In this document: piece by piece, positions 13,278 to 14,869 of the stretch
Layout of the letters: each line of letters begins with the position of its first letter
Position numbering within the stretch: position 1 is the stretch's first letter
Assembly: GCA_023419535.1 (NCBI GenBank)
Contig: JAEZXX010000015.1
Location: forward strand, 1 to 14,869
Direction of reading: 5' to 3'
DNA: 14,869 nt
Source of the DNA: Pseudomonadota bacterium
GTDB lineage: Bacteria > Pseudomonadota > Alphaproteobacteria > Rhizobiales > Rhizobiaceae
Notes under the pieces: model-generated
Databases searched by the model: none
What the model was told of the DNA's origin: nothing
Seen by the model: only the letters and a program-made list of their open reading frames with translations
Translations under genes and position numbers: made by a program

Positions 13278-13466
13278 ATGAATGCGACCGAAGCAGAACG
13301 AGCGATCGAGAAGGGCGAGATCGACCTTCAGGACGCGTTGGAGATCACCGGCTACGGCTCGCTTCTGGACTTCTACGAAGCGCTCGCAGAAGCCAGGGAG
13401 TGCTTCATCGCGGGGCTGGTCGGCTTCGAACGCCGGGTGAGCGTGAAGGCACGATCGCGGGCCTGA
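13278..13466 (+). CDS. Small hypothetical protein (62 residues)
   Basis: The frame starts MNATEAERAIEKGEIDLQDA and continues with two acidic amphipathic helices (LEITGYGSLLDFYEALAEAR). Composition and third-position GC look like a real small protein up to about residue 55; the last residues are basic. GGAG lies nine bases before the ATG. No domain is recognised and no neighbour suggests a role. It could be a chance frame, since the region is otherwise non-coding. Confidence 0.45.
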   Translation: MNATEAERAIEKGEIDLQDALEITGYGSLLDFYEALAEARECFIAGLVGFERRVSVKARSRA

Positions 13467-13752
13467 AGCATCCCTTCGGCTCCCGCGCCGCGTGGGGCCA
13501 AGCTCGCAAGGGGGCTTGGGGAAAGGTGCGCGCCGTATCCGGGCTCCGACCGCTCCGGTCCAAGCCGCCATCGATCTCCGCCGCGTCCGCTCGGAGTCCA
13601 CACAGATCGCCATCGCCGAGGGCCGGCCTCGGACCGCCACCGCTTCGTCCGTCGCGCAGACCGCTGAACCTTCGCAACGGGTCGGAAACGCCGTCACTCG
13701 CCGCCAGACATTCCCGTCGGCGGTCCCTCGAACGTCGCCCTCGCAACCGCCT

Positions 13753-14028
13753 TTACGAGGTCTGAACGGGCCCCGTCTCGCCTGCAAGGCGACGGGCTTC
13801 GGTGAGGAGCCAGCGGCGCTTCGCCTTGTCGTCGATCATCATCCAGAGTCTCATGAGATCGGCGGTCTCTTCGAACGGGATGCCCGTCGCGTTCCCCTTG
13901 ACGATCTCGTCGATGTTGACGTTCAGAAGATGGGCGATCCGCATCAGGTATTCCTGACGGCGCTCCCGGAACGCGAAGTCCTGGCGAGACCCTTCGTGGG
14001 CATCCGGGGGATCGCCGTTGTCGCTCAA
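13753..14028 (-). CDS. Unknown 91-residue protein, TTG start
   Basis: I start at a TTG because AGGAGG stands five bases before it; the ATG eleven codons upstream (14061) has no such site. The product has a helical region ERRQEYLMRIAHLLNVNIDE (about 26-45) that resembles the end of a small DNA-binding or dimerisation helix, then IPFEETADLMRLWMMIDDKA and RRWLLTEARRLAGE. The second half is typical of short rhizobial proteins seen next to HTH or PAS regulators, often called hypothetical. No signal peptide or membrane segment. It is divergent from the PAS gene and shares a 15-bp dyad with it, so the two may be co-regulated. Function unknown. Confidence 0.65.
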   Translation of the reverse strand: MSDNGDPPDAHEGSRQDFAFRERRQEYLMRIAHLLNVNIDEIVKGNATGIPFEETADLMRLWMMIDDKAKRRWLLTEARRLAGETGPVQTS

Positions 14029-14057
14029 GAGTGCCTCCTGGCAGCGCCTTTCGGATG

Positions 14058-14072
14058 GCAACGCGACGTTGC
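14058..14072. promoter_or_regulatory. Dyad in the divergent promoter region
   Basis: GCAACG (14058-14063) and CGTTGC (14067-14072) are perfect arms around CGA, midway between the two divergent starts (14028 and 14131). Good candidate operator for both genes. Confidence 0.4.
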
Positions 14073-14130
14073 GCCGCCTTCAGTACCGCATGTAACATTG
14101 CAGGCCGAACTGATACAGGACGATCGCCAC

Positions 14131-14748
14131 GTGGAGCCGCCGAAGACGCCCAACTTACGAAGCGTTCCCGGTTCGGCGCTCGACGAGCTGGGGCTCGGGT
14201 TCTGGTCCTGGCGGATATCCCCCGCGAAGGTTCGCTACGGCGCGGTCCTGGGCCGTTTCTTCAACGTGCCGCCTGAACTCGGAGAACGTGGTCTTCCCCT
14301 GGACTGCTTCACCAGCGCCGTTCATCCTTCCGACCAGGATCGTTTCGTGAACTCGATCCGGTCCGCGCAGATGACGGGGGGGGGCGCCTTCTCCGCGAGT
14401 TATCGTACGCTTCCCCGCAAGGGCGAGATCCATCATCTCCTGGACCGCGGCGAGTTCGAGATCGGTCCCGAGGGAAACGTGATCGCCGCTCGCGGGATCG
14501 TCCTCGACGTCACGCGGTGCGTCGAGTTCGCCCAATTTGCCGGCAGCAGCGAATGGGAACACCTCTCCCAGCCCGAGCAGGCGGCCGAACACGCCATGGC
14601 CCTCTTCAAGTCCCTCGACGTGCTGTCCGGCGCCTCCGGCGCCGTCGCGAAAGCAGCCGTCGCGGAAGTGCTGAAAATCCTGGGGCGAGAGATCGCCGAT
14701 TCACCGGGCGGGTCGGTCGGCCCAGGCTCGGGGGATCGGCTGAACTAG
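14131..14748 (+). CDS. PAS-domain protein whose stop codon sits at an IS630 end
   Basis: 205 residues from a GTG that follows CAGGA by ten bases; the open frame extends far upstream but runs antisense to the neighbouring gene. One PAS fold of the PAS_3 type occupies about 17-133: LDELGLGFWSWRISPAKVRY, FFNVPPEL, AVHPSDQDRF, then YRTLPRKGEIHHLLDRGEFE and ARGIVLDVTRCVEF. Residues 145-190 form helices with AMALFKSLDVLSG and KILGREIAD, possibly for dimerisation or partner binding; no kinase, GGDEF or HTH output domain is present. The stop TAG is made from the TA target of an adjacent IS630-type element, so the original C-terminus may be lost or slightly altered. A run of nine G (14376-14384) lies in the coding region. 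Role: small sensor, ligand unknown. Confidence 0.75.
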   Translation: MEPPKTPNLRSVPGSALDELGLGFWSWRISPAKVRYGAVLGRFFNVPPELGERGLPLDCFTSAVHPSDQDRFVNSIRSAQMTGGGAFSASYRTLPRKGEIHHLLDRGEFEIGPEGNVIAARGIVLDVTRCVEFAQFAGSSEWEHLSQPEQAAEHAMALFKSLDVLSGASGAVAKAAVAEVLKILGREIADSPGGSVGPGSGDRLN

Positions 14749-14869
14749 AGCGTTTTCCGATCAGTTTGCGTCGTATCCAGCGGCCTTGAAGTAGTTGGCG
14801 CATTCGGTTGGCGCAAAGAGCGGGATAAGCGTGCCGACGGCCTTCCAGAGCGCCTCGACCGAGCGCTCT
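14748..14869 (-). mobile_element. IS630-family insertion sequence, one end
   Basis: The element appears to begin right after TA (14746-14747), the target duplicated by IS630/Tc1-type elements, with the terminal sequence GAGCGTTTTCCGATCAG leading directly into the end of the transposase gene. The rest lies beyond the window. The exact boundary is inferred from the TA and the short distance to the transposase stop. Confidence 0.65.
14761..14869 (-). CDS. IS630-family transposase, C-terminal fragment
   Basis: Only the last 35 residues are in the window; the gene enters from the right edge and ends at 14761. The reading SVEALWKAVGTLIPLFAPTE followed by CANYFKAAGYDAN is the hallmark C-terminus of IS630 transposases of alphaproteobacteria (usually LW-x-A-x-G-x(8)-PxECxNYFxxAGYD). 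The DDE catalytic residues are outside the window. Whether the copy is intact cannot be told. Confidence 0.85.
   Translation of the reverse strand, partial: ERSVEALWKAVGTLIPLFAPTECANYFKAAGYDAN

Noticed and set aside
12606..13787. 393-codon minus-strand frame
   Set aside because: Arg/Gly-rich, crosses the DUF3606 gene in another frame and the stem-loop cluster; it only appears to share a peptide with another frame near 1190 because both cover the 30-bp repeat.
1..14869. Shared 11-mer GCGCTCGGTCG at the left edge and, inverted, at the right edge
   Set aside because: Each lies inside a different coding region (secreted protein; transposase) and the match stops at once; chance in GC-rich DNA.
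1..14869. CRISPR arrays, tRNA, rRNA, riboswitch classes, prophage genes
   Set aside because: I looked for spaced identical repeats, tRNA arm and TTCGA patterns and known conserved cores on both strands and found none I could support.

Overview
The window is high-GC DNA (I estimate roughly two thirds G+C by eye) from an alphaproteobacterium, most likely of the order Hyphomicrobiales (Rhizobiales). The evidence is a MucR/Ros-family regulator, a BA14K-like secreted protein behind a full CtrA box, a petP/petR-like marR-response regulator-histidine kinase operon divergent from a branched-chain aminotransferase, a DUF3606 protein behind an EcfG-like promoter, and an IS630-type transposase. A member of the Aurantimonadaceae or a relative is a guess; the genus cannot be read from the sequence.

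Layout. 1-198: start of a secreted protein, cut by the window edge (minus). 629-841: cold-shock protein with a strong hairpin behind it. 1439-2116: BA14K-like secreted protein. 2224-4903 (minus): three translationally coupled genes, marR, ompR-type regulator and EnvZ-like kinase. 5192-6079: ilvE-type aminotransferase, divergent from that operon. 6303-7637: AtoE-type short-chain fatty acid transporter, followed by a YcbL/glyoxalase-II-like hydrolase (7708-8346). 8402-8881 (minus): MucR-like regulator lacking the zinc ligands. 9400-9828 (minus): small lipoprotein. 10090-10404: Cro/CI-type HTH protein. 10289-12158 (minus): quorum-sensing locus luxR, luxI and an unrecognised 117-residue gene that overlaps the HTH gene tail to tail. 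12752-12913 (minus): 53-residue DUF3606 protein. 13278-13466: small hypothetical ORF. 13753-14028 (minus) and 14131-14748 (plus): a divergent pair, an unknown 91-residue protein and a PAS-domain protein. 14748-14869: end of an IS630-family element.

How the parts fit. The left 8.3 kb is chromosomal housekeeping and regulation: stress RNA chaperone, envelope protein, two-component control, branched-chain amino acid and short-chain acid metabolism. The right 6 kb is more accessory-like: an acyl-homoserine-lactone circuit with its own dyads and a hairpin over the luxI ribosome-binding site, small proteins of unknown role, a dispersed 30-bp repeat next to a cluster of stem-loops, and an insertion sequence abutting the stop codon of the PAS gene.

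I see no CRISPR array, tRNA or rRNA, and no clear novel multi-gene defence or biosynthetic system. The most interesting material is regulatory: the luxR-luxI spacer, the 117-residue gene coupled to luxI, the stem-loop cluster at 13100-13200, and the IS630/PAS junction.
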